This document shows, piece by piece, positions 39,204 through 48,552 of a stretch of 64,000 nt of DNA; within the stretch, counting starts at the first letter, position 1, and each line of letters opens with the position of its first letter. The DNA is taken from the NCBI RefSeq assembly GCF_024282095.1, contig NZ_JAMWZS010000003.1, positions 56,085 through 120,084 of the forward strand. The letters run 5' to 3'. A model generated the notes under the pieces. The model did not search any database. It had not been told where the DNA came from and saw only the letters and a list, made by a program, of their open reading frames with translations. Origin of the DNA: Nitrosomonas sp. Its GTDB lineage: Bacteria; Pseudomonadota; Gammaproteobacteria; Burkholderiales; Nitrosomonadaceae. The translations under genes and the position numbers were made by a program.

Positions 39204-40253
39204 TCAGAGCAAGACTTCTTGATGTACTTCAGCATCGGGAAGATTCCTGGATGTCAGTTTAAACAATAAATTGAGCGCCCGGTTGTGACTCGCAAATAAA
39301 TTGGTTGTGACGATGGTTGCTTTCACATCACGACGACTGATTTTAACCTGTGTTCCTTCAGAAAAATTCCGATGCTGATTGATTTTATTGAGCGTCAAGA
39401 TGGCCATGCCGATTGCCCATAAACAGAAACGACGAATTCCTTTTTCTTGTGGAGGAATCAAACTGGTGTATACGAGTGCATTCTGTAAGTGGCCTTTAGC
39501 GATACCCAGCAACTCTGCTAATCCTGCCTGAAATTCCGGATCGGACATGCCCGGCTGTAAGTTATTGAGATTGAATCCATGTTTAAGGAAAATATCCTGC
39601 GGGAGCCAACACGCGCCGCGTTTACGGTCATCCCAAATATCCTTGAGGATATTCGTCATTTGTAATCCCTGGCCAAATGATACGGAAAGTTTCATCAGCG
39701 TGGGTTTATGGATATTGATTTCCTGAGAGTAATCGCAAAACAATTCAGTGAGCATTTCACCGACTACACCGGCAACGTAATAACAATACTGGTTCATTGC
39801 AGGCAAGTCTTTCAGTCCTTCCAGAGATTCCGTTTCCTGATAGTCGGACATGCCCTGCGCCATGATGCGAACGCAGCGCTCCAACGCATTACGTTGCGCG
39901 GGATTGAAGCTATGCGTGACGCGAATAACCGCAGGTGTATTTTTGATTAAATCATGCTCTGCCGGGATAGTATGATCGGAAAGGAGCGGATAGAGTTTTT
40001 GTGCAAATTCTTCGGCGGATGCGTTGCCACAGACTACTTCAGAAAATAAGTGCGATAGTTGCCTGGTTTGCTCTGATGTGAGCGCATTATCATCTTCAAT
40101 CGTATCGGTGATGCGGCATAGCAGATATGCATTACCGATAACACGGCGCAAAGCTTCGGGTAGTTGTGGAATGGTTAATGCGAACGTGCGCGATACGCCT
40201 TGCAGGATATAATCCTGATATTGCTCGTCGTTGATACTGGGAAGGCTTGTCAT
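39204..40253 (-). CDS. Squalene/phytoene synthase family protein (long form)
   Basis: The 349-residue protein has the two aspartate-rich motifs of head-to-head prenyl synthases: DTIEDD (first) and DIWDDRKRG (second). LTIPQLP and a C-terminal extension also resemble the long, eukaryote-like squalene synthase. Hopanoid clusters often use the shorter HpnC/HpnD pair (about 280 residues), so this single long protein may condense two farnesyl diphosphates to squalene by itself. It lies upstream of hpnA on the same strand, which supports a hopanoid role. Confidence 0.85.
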   Translation of the reverse strand: MTSLPSINDEQYQDYILQGVSRTFALTIPQLPEALRRVIGNAYLLCRITDTIEDDNALTSEQTRQLSHLFSEVVCGNASAEEFAQKLYPLLSDHTIPAEHDLIKNTPAVIRVTHSFNPAQRNALERCVRIMAQGMSDYQETESLEGLKDLPAMNQYCYYVAGVVGEMLTELFCDYSQEINIHKPTLMKLSVSFGQGLQMTNILKDIWDDRKRGACWLPQDIFLKHGFNLNNLQPGMSDPEFQAGLAELLGIAKGHLQNALVYTSLIPPQEKGIRRFCLWAIGMAILTLNKINQHRNFSEGTQVKISRRDVKATIVTTNLFASHNRALNLLFKLTSRNLPDAEVHQEVLL

Positions 40254-40324
40254 TACAGATTTGTCATAAAGCGATAAGGCATGTTACTACAATTGGGCGC
40301 ATCGCCATATCCTATGCCGTTAAA

Positions 40325-41578
40325 TTAAGACAAAATTTGTTCGCCAGCGATGAGTTGATCGATGGTTTCGCGTTGCCGAATGACATGCACGGTGTCCCGA
40401 TCCACCATCACTTCAATTGCGCGCGGCCGGGTATTGTAATTCGAACTCATGCTCATGCCATAGGCACCGGTTGACATGACCGCCAATAAATCCCCATCGG
40501 CCAGACCAAGCATGCGGTCATGGCCCAGAAAGTCACCGGTTTCGCACACAGGGCCGACAACCTGATAATTTTTGACATCTGCATTATTCTTGCTGACCGG
40601 AACAATGTCATGATAGGCATCGTAGAGTGCCGGGCGCATCAGATCATTCATTGCCGCGTCGACAATGGCAAAGTTGCGTGCGGATGTGTGTTTGAGATAC
40701 TCAACGCGCGTGAGCAGAATGCCTGAATTACCCACCAGAGAACGGCCCGGTTCAATGAGCAGACGTTGTTTGACTTGACCGGTACTGGCACATAGCGCAG
40801 CAACATAATCCTTGATGGACGGCGGGGTTTCATTGGTATAGCGAATGCCTAATCCGCCGCCCAAATCCAGGTGCTCAATTTCCAGTCCTTGTGATTGCAA
40901 CTTATCCAGCAAATTGAGCATTTTGTTGCTCGCTTGCATGAATGGCTCAAGTTCTGTCAGCTGGGAACCAATATGGCAATCCAATCCGGTAAACCGAATG
41001 GAAGGATACAGGTGCGCGGATTGATAAATTCTTTCAGCTTCACCGGCCGGGACACCAAATTTATTTTCTTTCAGGCCGGTTGAAATATAAGGGTGGGTTT
41101 TTGCATCCACATCCGGGTTGACGCGCAAGCTGACCGATGCAATCTTGCCCAACTCTTTTGCGATCTGATTCAGAGTGGCCAATTCTGCCTCGGATTCCAC
41201 ATTAAAACACAGAATATCGGCATCCAGTGCCATGCGTATTTCATGAGTGTTTTTGCCAACACCGGAAAAAACCGTTTTCCTCGGATCTCCGCCGGCCTTG
41301 ATAACGCGTTGCAGCTCGCCGCCCGATACGATATCAAAACCACTGCCAAGTTGCGCGAATAGATTGAGTATGGCGATGTTGGAGTTGGCTTTTACTGCGT
41401 AACAAATTAAATGATTCCGGTTGGCAAAAGCGGCGTCGAATTCCTGATAAGCCTTGGTTAAGGCAGCTCGTGAATAGACATAGCACGGTGTGCCGAATTC
41501 ATCGGCAATCTGTTGTAAAGGTACTGATTCTACAAAGAGTTGATTGTCGCGGTAGCTGAATTCCGGGAAGCCGCTCAT
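40325..41578 (-). CDS. lysA: Diaminopimelate decarboxylase
   Basis: LysA makes lysine from meso-diaminopimelate. The 417-residue PLP enzyme has the cofactor lysine Lys63 (ICYAVKANSN), the GGGLGIRY phosphate loop and CETGDFLG with the active-site cysteine. It begins with an ATGA overlap with the tiny lptM gene, so the two are translationally coupled. Confidence 0.97.
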   Translation of the reverse strand: MSGFPEFSYRDNQLFVESVPLQQIADEFGTPCYVYSRAALTKAYQEFDAAFANRNHLICYAVKANSNIAILNLFAQLGSGFDIVSGGELQRVIKAGGDPRKTVFSGVGKNTHEIRMALDADILCFNVESEAELATLNQIAKELGKIASVSLRVNPDVDAKTHPYISTGLKENKFGVPAGEAERIYQSAHLYPSIRFTGLDCHIGSQLTELEPFMQASNKMLNLLDKLQSQGLEIEHLDLGGGLGIRYTNETPPSIKDYVAALCASTGQVKQRLLIEPGRSLVGNSGILLTRVEYLKHTSARNFAIVDAAMNDLMRPALYDAYHDIVPVSKNNADVKNYQVVGPVCETGDFLGHDRMLGLADGDLLAVMSTGAYGMSMSSNYNTRPRAIEVMVDRDTVHVIRQRETIDQLIAGEQILS

Positions 41579-41709
41579 TTCTTCTCTGCTTCATTGGGTG
41601 ATGTGCGATTTACCTCATCAGTTTTTGGAAGAGGAAGATAAAGTGGTCCCTTAAGACCACAAGCGCTGAGTAGATAGGTTAAGAGAAGTGTAGTAAAAAA
41701 CAAACGCAC
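41575..41709 (-). CDS. lptM: LptM (YifL)-type LPS-assembly lipoprotein
   Basis: This 44-residue gene starts with GTG and has AGGAG seven bases upstream. It encodes a lipoprotein signal peptide ending LLSACGLKGPLYLP: LSAC is the lipobox and GLKGPLYLP is the diagnostic LptM sequence. In E. coli LptM (YifL) is an outer-membrane lipoprotein that helps LptD fold. Its stop overlaps the lysA start (ATGA), and the lptM-lysA order is conserved in many proteobacteria. The tail is short and polar. Confidence 0.9.
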   Translation of the reverse strand: MRLFFTTLLLTYLLSACGLKGPLYLPLPKTDEVNRTSPNEAEKK

Positions 41710-41872
41710 AAGAAATCTCCTGAACAATAATTTGCGGGATACTAACATAAGCGAATGATAAGGGCACCTCTAAAAATCCAGATTTGCGAGTATCCGCTTT
41801 TGTGGGTTTTCTGCTTACTTCGTCTCGCCACAATGTTGCGTTACTTGAAAAAATATTTCCCTACTACTAGAG

Positions 41873-42493
41873 TTAATAAGGCGGCAATTCAGTAGTGAGC
41901 CATCCAACGAGTTCATTAATTAATTGATGACTGGCAGAGCCCAGTGCGAATACAGCACCTGCTGCATCAGCCGTCGGTGTTTTCTCTTTAATACTGAAAT
42001 CTTTTTGGGCGAATAGATTGCGCGAGTTACGTTCAATCAAACTGGCACGCAAACCAACCACAACATGGCTGTCTTTCTCGGTATCAAATGCCTGAATAAA
42101 TTCTTCTAATTCAATATGTAAAATGTAGTCTGTTTTTGCGGTGCTACTATTTTTGATGACTTGCTCGTTCGTATGGGTAACGATGCGGTCGCGTATTTGC
42201 TGGGTAAGGATGGCAGCAGGTGGTGCTATCCAACGACTATTGGCGTAACGATATGATTGAGATGGATTGTGATACAGAAGCCGATAATGGATTGCGGTGT
42301 TATCCAGCCATGATGGTACGATTGCATCGGCGATGAGTATACTTTTTCTTGGCTGATGCGATTGCTGCGATCTATTGTGAGCAAGTTGCTGTAACCCAAA
42401 ATCATAAACAGAAACTGCAGAGGGTGACTTATGAAATACGGCGCAACCTGAGAGCAGGTAAGGAACTAGAATCAATAATAGAATTTTTATCAT
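41873..42493 (-). CDS. ABC-type transport auxiliary lipoprotein (MCE-system associated)
   Basis: The 206-residue lipoprotein has a signal peptide with lipobox LSGCAVFH. The body resembles the ABC_trans_aux/PqiC family of outer-membrane lipoproteins that accompany MCE lipid transporters. It overlaps the MCE-domain gene by four bases. It may carry lipids or hold the MCE tunnel at the outer membrane. Confidence 0.78.
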   Translation of the reverse strand: MIKILLLILVPYLLSGCAVFHKSPSAVSVYDFGLQQLAHNRSQQSHQPRKSILIADAIVPSWLDNTAIHYRLLYHNPSQSYRYANSRWIAPPAAILTQQIRDRIVTHTNEQVIKNSSTAKTDYILHIELEEFIQAFDTEKDSHVVVGLRASLIERNSRNLFAQKDFSIKEKTPTADAAGAVFALGSASHQLINELVGWLTTELPPY

Positions 42494-43389
42494 TTAATAT
42501 TCTCTGCAGGTGGTATAAAGCCCGCTTCTCCAGGACCGGGTGATGATGGTGAGCGACCGAATATCAGGCTTTGCGGATTCTCTTCCAATTGATGCAGCAC
42601 CCGGTCTAAATTATTTGAATTACGTGTGATGCTGTCACTCACTCTATGTAGTTCAGGGATTGTGGTTGCTAATTCCTGTGCGCTTTGAGACAAGCTGTCA
42701 AAGATACCTTCTTTCTGATTGGCTTTTGCCACTGCAAGATTGATTTCACTTAAAAGTTGATCGAGGCGTTTAACCAGGGTCGCAGATTCAATGGTCAGTT
42801 CAGTGAAAGACTTTAATACGGGTTGTAAATGCCCGGCAATCCCATCAAAATTTCTGGTGGCTTTTTCAATATTCTGCAAAATTTTTGCAACTTGTGTTTG
42901 ATTCTGATCGTCCAGCAATTGATGCATTTTTAATACCAATTGATTGACATTGCTCAGTAAATCCTGACCGGATCCAGTCACTTCATCGAGCAATGAGCGG
43001 CGCATTGGAATACGCGCATCAGACGGTAATTGCTCATTGTCAATACCATCATCATTTAACTGTATATAAGCAAGTCCGGTAACACCTTGGTATCCTAACT
43101 GTGCGTAAATCGATTTGCTGAGTACCACATTCTCGTCAATCAGGATATGAATGAGAATCTGGCGTAGATTATCGGGGTCAAACTCGATATTTTCAACTTT
43201 GCCAATATTAACGCCGCGATAGTGTACGGCAGATTGCGGGCTCAGTCCGCTCACCGATTCTTTGGTTACCACGAGATAAGCGTTATGCTGGATATTGCTG
43301 CCACTGAACCGCATCGCAACTAAAGCGATCGCGATACTGAGGAAAATAACGAAGAGGCCGGCTACGAGAGCGTGGGCGCGGTTTTCCAT
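42490..43389 (-). CDS. MCE-domain (MlaD-like) periplasmic protein
   Basis: The 299-residue protein has an N-terminal membrane anchor (about residues 9-29) and an MCE domain from about 38 to 120 (SVSGLSPQSAVHYRGVNIGKV). A long alpha-helical coiled-coil tail follows, and the protein ends with a proline-rich stretch. MCE proteins form hexameric tubes for lipid transfer across the periplasm. It overlaps the ATPase gene by about 28 bases and the lipoprotein gene by four. Confidence 0.9.
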   Translation of the reverse strand: MENRAHALVAGLFVIFLSIAIALVAMRFSGSNIQHNAYLVVTKESVSGLSPQSAVHYRGVNIGKVENIEFDPDNLRQILIHILIDENVVLSKSIYAQLGYQGVTGLAYIQLNDDGIDNEQLPSDARIPMRRSLLDEVTGSGQDLLSNVNQLVLKMHQLLDDQNQTQVAKILQNIEKATRNFDGIAGHLQPVLKSFTELTIESATLVKRLDQLLSEINLAVAKANQKEGIFDSLSQSAQELATTIPELHRVSDSITRNSNNLDRVLHQLEENPQSLIFGRSPSSPGPGEAGFIPPAENIK

Positions 43390-44165
43390 GTTTGCTCCGA
43401 ATAATCTTTTTGATTAAATTTATGTCGTATGCTCTTAAAGAAGCTGGTGATAAACGGATGCTGAAAGCGACATATTTCAGCGACAGTACCGGTTGTCACC
43501 ACTTGTTGGTCAGCCAGCACAGCGATGCGGTCTGATAACGCAACCAAGGTATCGAGATCATGGGTTACCATGACAATCGTTAGATCCATTTCGCTGCGCA
43601 ATGTAAGCACCAGTTCTACAAAACTTTCGCTTAATTCAGGATCCAGTCCGGCGGTGGGCTCATCCAGGAATAATAATTCCGGATCTAATGCCAGCGCACG
43701 TGCTAGAGCGACACGTTTGATCATTCCACCCGATAAGGCCGAGGGCATTTTGCCGGCATGTTCCGGTTCGATTGCCACCATATTCAGCTTGATCATGACC
43801 AAATCACGAATCATGCTTTCACTTAGTGTGTGTAACTCCCGTAGCGGCAAAGCAACATTATCAAATACAGTCAATGCGCTGAATAATGCACCTTGTTGGA
43901 ACAGCACGCCGGAACGATTGCGGATGCTTTTTCTTTGAAGATTAAAATCGGTAGGCGCACTTCCAAAAATTTTTACGCTACCTTGGGCGGGTTTTTCCAG
44001 ACCCAGCATCTGGCGCAGTAACGTTGTTTTTCCGCTACCGGAACCACCGATCAGTGTCAGTATTTCGCCACGATGAATGGATAAATTGACATCTTCATGG
44101 ACGACATGGTCGCCAAAGCGCGTATGTAGCCCTTCAATTTCGATAATGCATTCCGGCTTCATCAT
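43362..44165 (-). CDS. MlaF-like ABC transporter ATPase
   Basis: The 267-residue ATPase has Walker A GGSGSGKTT, the signature LSGGMIKRVALARA, Walker B LLFLDEPTAGLDP and the switch His in VMVTHD. It is of the MlaF type that powers MCE lipid transport. The gene starts three bases after the permease gene and overlaps the MCE gene. Confidence 0.93.
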   Translation of the reverse strand: MMKPECIIEIEGLHTRFGDHVVHEDVNLSIHRGEILTLIGGSGSGKTTLLRQMLGLEKPAQGSVKIFGSAPTDFNLQRKSIRNRSGVLFQQGALFSALTVFDNVALPLRELHTLSESMIRDLVMIKLNMVAIEPEHAGKMPSALSGGMIKRVALARALALDPELLFLDEPTAGLDPELSESFVELVLTLRSEMDLTIVMVTHDLDTLVALSDRIAVLADQQVVTTGTVAEICRFQHPFITSFFKSIRHKFNQKDYSEQTWKTAPTLS

Positions 44166-44168
44166 GAT

Positions 44169-45299
44169 TTAGGTGAGCCCTACATCGGAAAATATTACTG
44201 CAAAAATCGCATCGACAATAATCACCATCGTGATTGCGGTAACCACGGAAGTCGTCGTGCCTTCTCCCAGGCTCTCGGTATTGGGTTTGATTCTTAAACC
44301 GAAATGGCACGCGATCAGCGCAATCACCATGCCACATACTACCCCTTTTCCGAGTCCCAGCCATAAATTGCCGATCGGCACAGAATCCGGTAATGCAGTG
44401 ATAAAGTATTGATAGCTCAAGCCTAACTGTAATTCTGCCGCGACCATTCCGCCCAACAGTGCCATGGTGCTGGTCCACATGACCAACAATGGCATGGCAA
44501 TCCCAAGACCTACTATTTTAGGTAGAATCAAACGTTGACTATGCGAGATGCCCATAACCGTCAAGGCATCCAACTCTTGCGTGACGCGCATGACACCCAA
44601 TTGCGCTGTCATCGATGATCCGGAGCGGCCGGCTACCAGGATCGCGGCCAGCATGGGGCCCAGTTCACGAATAATGCTGATGCCTAATATATTGATGATG
44701 AAGATATCCGCGCCGAACAATTGCAATTGTTTGGAAGATAGATAGCTCAATACGATACCGATCAGAAATCCGACCAGCGCTGTGATTCCCAGCGCTTGTG
44801 CACCGGTGCGAAATAAATTGGCAGAGATTTCGCGCCAGGGAATGTAAACAGGGTGCCGGATTAAATAAACAACATCAATCAGTAATTGACCGATCAGCGT
44901 GATCAGGCCTACGGTATGTTGCCATAACAGCAATACTAATTGCCCCAGCCATGTAATGGGCCAGAGGATATCGCGATATTGGGTTACGGGTTGTGGCGTA
45001 GGGAAATGTTCCAACCGCTGAAACATTTTTTCATGTTCCGAGCGCAATTGCAGCTGTTTGGGGCGCTGTGCATTCCAGGCGTGCCATAACATCATCATGC
45101 CGGCTGTATCCATTTGTTGAATGCCGGTTAAGTCCCAGTGTAAGTCAGGATTTATCGCCTGTTGAGTCAGTTCGCCTGCCAGTGTTTCCAATACATGCTC
45201 AAGTGCTGTCAGCGTATAGTTACCCACCAGCGCTATGCGTTGCGTGCCTTGTTCATTACTTAGCTGATACCACTGCGTTAGGGTTTGATCGGTGCGCAT
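44169..45299 (-). CDS. MlaE-like permease with N-terminal STAS domain
   Basis: Residues 1 to about 110 form a STAS-like domain (WDLTGIQQMDTAGMMML). The rest is an MlaE permease with about five helices, including the conserved GxRSGSSMTAQLGVMRVTQELDAL stretch and the FGLRIKPNTESLGEGTT loop. The fusion combines the roles of the separate MlaB and MlaE. It is the first gene of a four-gene operon with the ATPase, the MCE protein and the lipoprotein; no MlaC is seen. Confidence 0.9.
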   Translation of the reverse strand: MRTDQTLTQWYQLSNEQGTQRIALVGNYTLTALEHVLETLAGELTQQAINPDLHWDLTGIQQMDTAGMMMLWHAWNAQRPKQLQLRSEHEKMFQRLEHFPTPQPVTQYRDILWPITWLGQLVLLLWQHTVGLITLIGQLLIDVVYLIRHPVYIPWREISANLFRTGAQALGITALVGFLIGIVLSYLSSKQLQLFGADIFIINILGISIIRELGPMLAAILVAGRSGSSMTAQLGVMRVTQELDALTVMGISHSQRLILPKIVGLGIAMPLLVMWTSTMALLGGMVAAELQLGLSYQYFITALPDSVPIGNLWLGLGKGVVCGMVIALIACHFGLRIKPNTESLGEGTTTSVVTAITMVIIVDAIFAVIFSDVGLT

Positions 45300-45424
45300 T
45301 CACTCATGCTTGCTTGGTAATCGTAAATTAGGACAATTGTGAATTTTTGTTGGACAGCGGTTATTGTATACCGTTTGCCGTGACAGTTTAATGCGTTTAC
45401 ATTGCTTCACGAAAGATGGCTGGT

Positions 45425-46873
45425 TTATTTGACTTGCGCTATTTCGGCGCGAGTGAGCGCCGGGTTGCTTGCAAAGTAGTTTTTAATTCCCACAAAAACC
45501 GCATCGGCCATTTTGTTTTGATAAGTATTGTTGCGTAACTTTTCTTCTTCTTTGGGGTTGCTGAGAAAAGCTGTCTCGACCAGGATGGAAGGAATGTCCG
45601 GCGATTTGAGCACTGCAAAACCGGCCTGCTCGACACCTTTTTTATGCAGGTGATTGATGTCGCCAAGTTGTCTCAGAACATGTTCGGCCAGTTTTACACT
45701 GTCGTTAATGGTTGCGTTTAATGACAGATCCAACAACAATTCTTTGATATCTTTTGATTTTGATGTGATATCAATTCCTCCCATCAGATCGTTGTCCACG
45801 CTGTTTTCCTTGTCGGCAAGCCAACTGGCCGTAGTTGAGGTTGCGCCATGTTCGGATAGTGTAAATACTGAAGAGCCGTGCGCATGAGATTTCGGATTGG
45901 CGTCCGCATGTATTGACACGAATAGGTCGGCATTGGCGCGTCGCGCATTGATACGCCGTTGCGGGAGTGAGATGTAGTAATCGCCGGTGCGGGTCAATAC
46001 CGCGCGCATATTCGGTTCTTTATCGATTCTTTCTTTGAGTTTCCTGGCAATTGCTAATGTCACATCTTTTTCGTGCGTGCCTTGATAACCGACTGCGCCA
46101 GGGTCTTTACCGCCATGACCGGGATCAATAGCAACAATGATCATTCGTGGAACCATCACAGGTTTACGGCTTTTGGCAGCCTGGGAACCAGCGGCGGGTT
46201 GTTTCGATTGACTTATCTGGGGTTTGGGAAGTGGGCGGCTGTGTTGCGCGTGATTTGCCTTGGGTTGCTTGCCGCTCTGTATCAGTGTGGCAACCAATTC
46301 GTCCAGAATATCCGCTGTGGAATCAGCATCCATACCGGCGTCAAAATTGGCATTCAAGTCAGTTTTCGCTGCTTTATCAGGATGGTAAATATCCAGTATC
46401 AATCGATGTGCATAATTTTCTTTCGGCGCAACTACAAAGGTACGCGGCACTACATTCGCTTTCAAATCGAATACCAGTCGGATGACATCGGGTTTGAACT
46501 GTCCAATGCGCACTTTCTCCACCAGAGGATCAATGGCATTCACTTTCTGCGGTAATGTTGCAAGTGCCGGAGAAGGCTTGATATTGCTTAAATCGACGAT
46601 AACCCGATGCGGGTTTTCGAGCATGCTGAGCTCATACTGCAGCGGTTGATTGGATTCCAATGTGATGCGGGTATAGTCCGGTGTTAGTCCGACACGCACC
46701 GATTTAACGGTAACATCTGCAGCAAGTGCAGATTGGCTTGATAATAGCAGCAGGCAGGTTAGGACAAGGAGCGCCAGGAAAATACCTTGTGCAGCAGCAA
46801 TATGACGATTACTAGGGAAACTCTGAATAACTGTCATTTCGAGCGCAGCGAGAAATCTATGACATTGATTCAC
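45425..46873 (-). CDS. amiC: N-acetylmuramoyl-L-alanine amidase, AmiC type
   Basis: AmiC cleaves the amide bond between muramic acid and the peptide stem during cell separation. The protein has an AMIN domain (about residues 55-160), a linker and an Amidase_3 zinc domain with IIVAIDPGHGGKDPGAVG, HEKDV, SIHADAN and the late ILVETAFLSNP block. The first 25 or so residues and the start codon fall inside an inverted-repeat element (46812-46929). The GTG at 46873 has GAGGA seven bases upstream, and an ATG at 46837 without Shine-Dalgarno is the alternative. The exported part has a hydrophobic signal segment near residues 28-50. It follows tsaE on the same strand. Confidence 0.93.
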   Translation of the reverse strand: MNQCHRFLAALEMTVIQSFPSNRHIAAAQGIFLALLVLTCLLLLSSQSALAADVTVKSVRVGLTPDYTRITLESNQPLQYELSMLENPHRVIVDLSNIKPSPALATLPQKVNAIDPLVEKVRIGQFKPDVIRLVFDLKANVVPRTFVVAPKENYAHRLILDIYHPDKAAKTDLNANFDAGMDADSTADILDELVATLIQSGKQPKANHAQHSRPLPKPQISQSKQPAAGSQAAKSRKPVMVPRMIIVAIDPGHGGKDPGAVGYQGTHEKDVTLAIARKLKERIDKEPNMRAVLTRTGDYYISLPQRRINARRANADLFVSIHADANPKSHAHGSSVFTLSEHGATSTTASWLADKENSVDNDLMGGIDITSKSKDIKELLLDLSLNATINDSVKLAEHVLRQLGDINHLHKKGVEQAGFAVLKSPDIPSILVETAFLSNPKEEEKLRNNTYQNKMADAVFVGIKNYFASNPALTRAEIAQVK

Positions 46874-46929
46874 AAAGATTCCTCACTTTGTTCGGAATGA
46901 CAAACATGAATTATTCAGAGTTTCCCTAG
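46812..46929. repeat. 118-bp inverted-repeat element (MITE-like) at the amiC start
   Basis: CTAGGGAAACTCTGAATAA at 46812-46830 is repeated as its exact reverse complement at 46911-46929. Inside, the two halves are further imperfect reverse copies built on TGTCATTTCGAGCGCAGCGA-like sequence. The element lies between tsaE's stop (nine bases away) and amiC's body and encodes no gene of its own. Confidence 0.8.
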
Positions 46930-46938
46930 AATAGGTGA

Positions 46939-47445
46939 TCACACGTTGTTCTGATTTTTCCAATGTTTTAAGCATTGTTTTCCTGTCTCTGTACCCACTC
47001 GAATTTCAACACTTCGACCCGTTTCAAGCATGTTAAAAAACAGCTGCAGATCAGCCACGGGCAACAAATCTCCCGCTTTTTCAGGCCATTCCACTAAGCA
47101 GATTGAGTCCGAATTAAAGTACTCGCGGAAACCTGCTTCTTCCCATTCAAAATAATCATTGAAACGATAAAAATCAAAGTGATACAAGTATAACCTAGAA
47201 ATTTTATAGATTTCAACTAAATTATACGTGGGGCTTTTAACAATATGCTGGTAGCCAAGGCCGTGTAAAATACCGCGCGCGAATGTTGTTTTACCGGCAC
47301 CCAGATTGCCAATCAGATAAATAATCAATCCGGCATGCAGGGTAGCAGCCATTGTTTTACCAAAATCCAACATCGCTGTTTCATCAGCCAGATAATACGT
47401 AAGGTTCTGTGTTGGCTCGGAATCTGTAGAATGAATGTTATGCAA
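46939..47445 (-). CDS. tsaE: tRNA threonylcarbamoyladenosine biosynthesis ATPase
   Basis: TsaE is required for the t6A modification of tRNAs that read ANN codons. The 168-residue protein has the P-loop GNLGAGKTT (46-54) and ATPase motifs around FYRF and VEWPEKAGDLLP. The start is TTG at 47445, since homologous sequence begins near residue 15 and no ATG is available. The 5' end overlaps the start of the divergent queG gene. Confidence 0.9.
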   Translation of the reverse strand: MHNIHSTDSEPTQNLTYYLADETAMLDFGKTMAATLHAGLIIYLIGNLGAGKTTFARGILHGLGYQHIVKSPTYNLVEIYKISRLYLYHFDFYRFNDYFEWEEAGFREYFNSDSICLVEWPEKAGDLLPVADLQLFFNMLETGRSVEIRVGTETGKQCLKHWKNQNNV

Positions 47446-48552
47446 GAAAATACCTCAACAAATAAATTGCCTGATTACATCGCTTTGGCAACTGCTATCA
47501 AAGCGTGGAGTAAGGAACTCGGTTTTCAAGATACCTGTATCGCGGATGCCGGTGCTGATATGTCCGCAGTGGAATCCGGTTTGTTCCAGTGGCTGGATAA
47601 AGGATATCACGGTGACATGGATTATATGGCGAAACATGGCACCAAGCGTACCCGGCCCGCTGAGCTTGAACCCGGAACACAACGGATTATTTCGGTGTGC
47701 ATGAACTATTCCCCGCCTTCTGCCAAAAATAGCTGGGATGTGATCAACACCGGCGATCAAGCCTTTATTTCGCGTTATGCATTGGGGCGGGATTACCATA
47801 AGGTCATGCGCGCACGTTTACAGCGATTGGCTGATAAAATCACCGCAGCAGTAGGGCAATTCAATTACCGGGTTTTTTCGGACAGTGCGCCGGTGATGGA
47901 AGTGGCGTGGGCGCAGAAAGCCGGTCTGGGCTGGCGTGGCAAACATACCTTATTGCTGTCGCGTCAAGCGGGTTCGATGTTTTTTCTCGGTGAAATGTAT
48001 ACGGATTTACCGCTACCCGTTGATGAGGTGACCGGAAATTATTGTGGCAGTTGTTCCAAATGTATCGACATTTGCCCGACGCAGGCTATCGTTGCGCCGT
48101 ATCAGCTGGATGCCCGACGCTGTATTTCCTATCTGACCATCGAATTGAAAGGCAGCATCCCCGAATCGTTACGATCCCTGATTGGCAATCGTATCTATGG
48201 ATGCGATGATTGCCAGTTGGTATGTCCGTGGAATAAATTTGCCAGAATCACCAATGAGGACGACTTTCATGTGCGTAATGGCCTGGATGCTGTGTCATTG
48301 GTTGCGCTATTCAGTTGGGATCAGGAAACATTTGAAACCAAATTGGCCGGCACGCCGATCCGCCGCATCGGTTATCCGCAATGGCTGCGCAATATCGCCG
48401 TCGGTTTGGGCAACGCGCCGTATTCCGGTGAGATTGTCACGGCATTGCAAGCCCGCCTGGATGATGCATCGGCTTTGGTACGCGAACACGTGCAATGGGC
48501 ATTACAACAGCAGAACAAAAAAAGAACAACAACTGAGGAAAACACACCATGA
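47440..48552 (+). CDS. queG: Epoxyqueuosine reductase
   Basis: QueG reduces epoxyqueuosine to queuosine in tRNA using cobalamin and two 4Fe-4S clusters. In this protein of about 370 residues the cluster motifs are [13 protein letters not shown] and [11 protein letters not shown], and the substrate-binding [12 protein letters not shown] is present. The start is ATG 47440, although ATG 47431 is possible. A much longer reading upstream to 47335 would run deep into tsaE and is rejected. It overlaps purT by four bases. Confidence 0.93.
   Translation: MQENTSTNKLPDYIALATAIKAWSKELGFQDTCIADAGADMSAVESGLFQWLDKGYHGDMDYMAKHGTKRTRPAELEPGTQRIISVCMNYSPPSAKNSWDVINTGDQAFISRYALGRDYHKVMRARLQRLADKITAAVGQFNYRVFSDSAPVMEVAWAQKAGLGWRGKHTLLLSRQAGSMFFLGEMYTDLPLPVDEVTGNYCGSCSKCIDICPTQAIVAPYQLDARRCISYLTIELKGSIPESLRSLIGNRIYGCDDCQLVCPWNKFARITNEDDFHVRNGLDAVSLVALFSWDQETFETKLAGTPIRRIGYPQWLRNIAVGLGNAPYSGEIVTALQARLDDASALVREHVQWALQQQNKKRTTTEENTP

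Noticed and set aside
41651-41833. A 60-residue frame upstream of lysA
   Set aside because: It is out of frame with lptM and has no recognisable signal; the lipobox-containing frame at 41575-41709 is the better call.
41758-41872. Possible repeat beginning GGGCACCTCTAAAAAT
   Set aside because: It looks like a fragment of a mobile-element end, but no second arm or copy was found in the window.
47335-47439. N-terminal extension of queG
   Set aside because: The extra residues overlap tsaE on the other strand and have no queG homology; ATG 47440 starts the conserved part.
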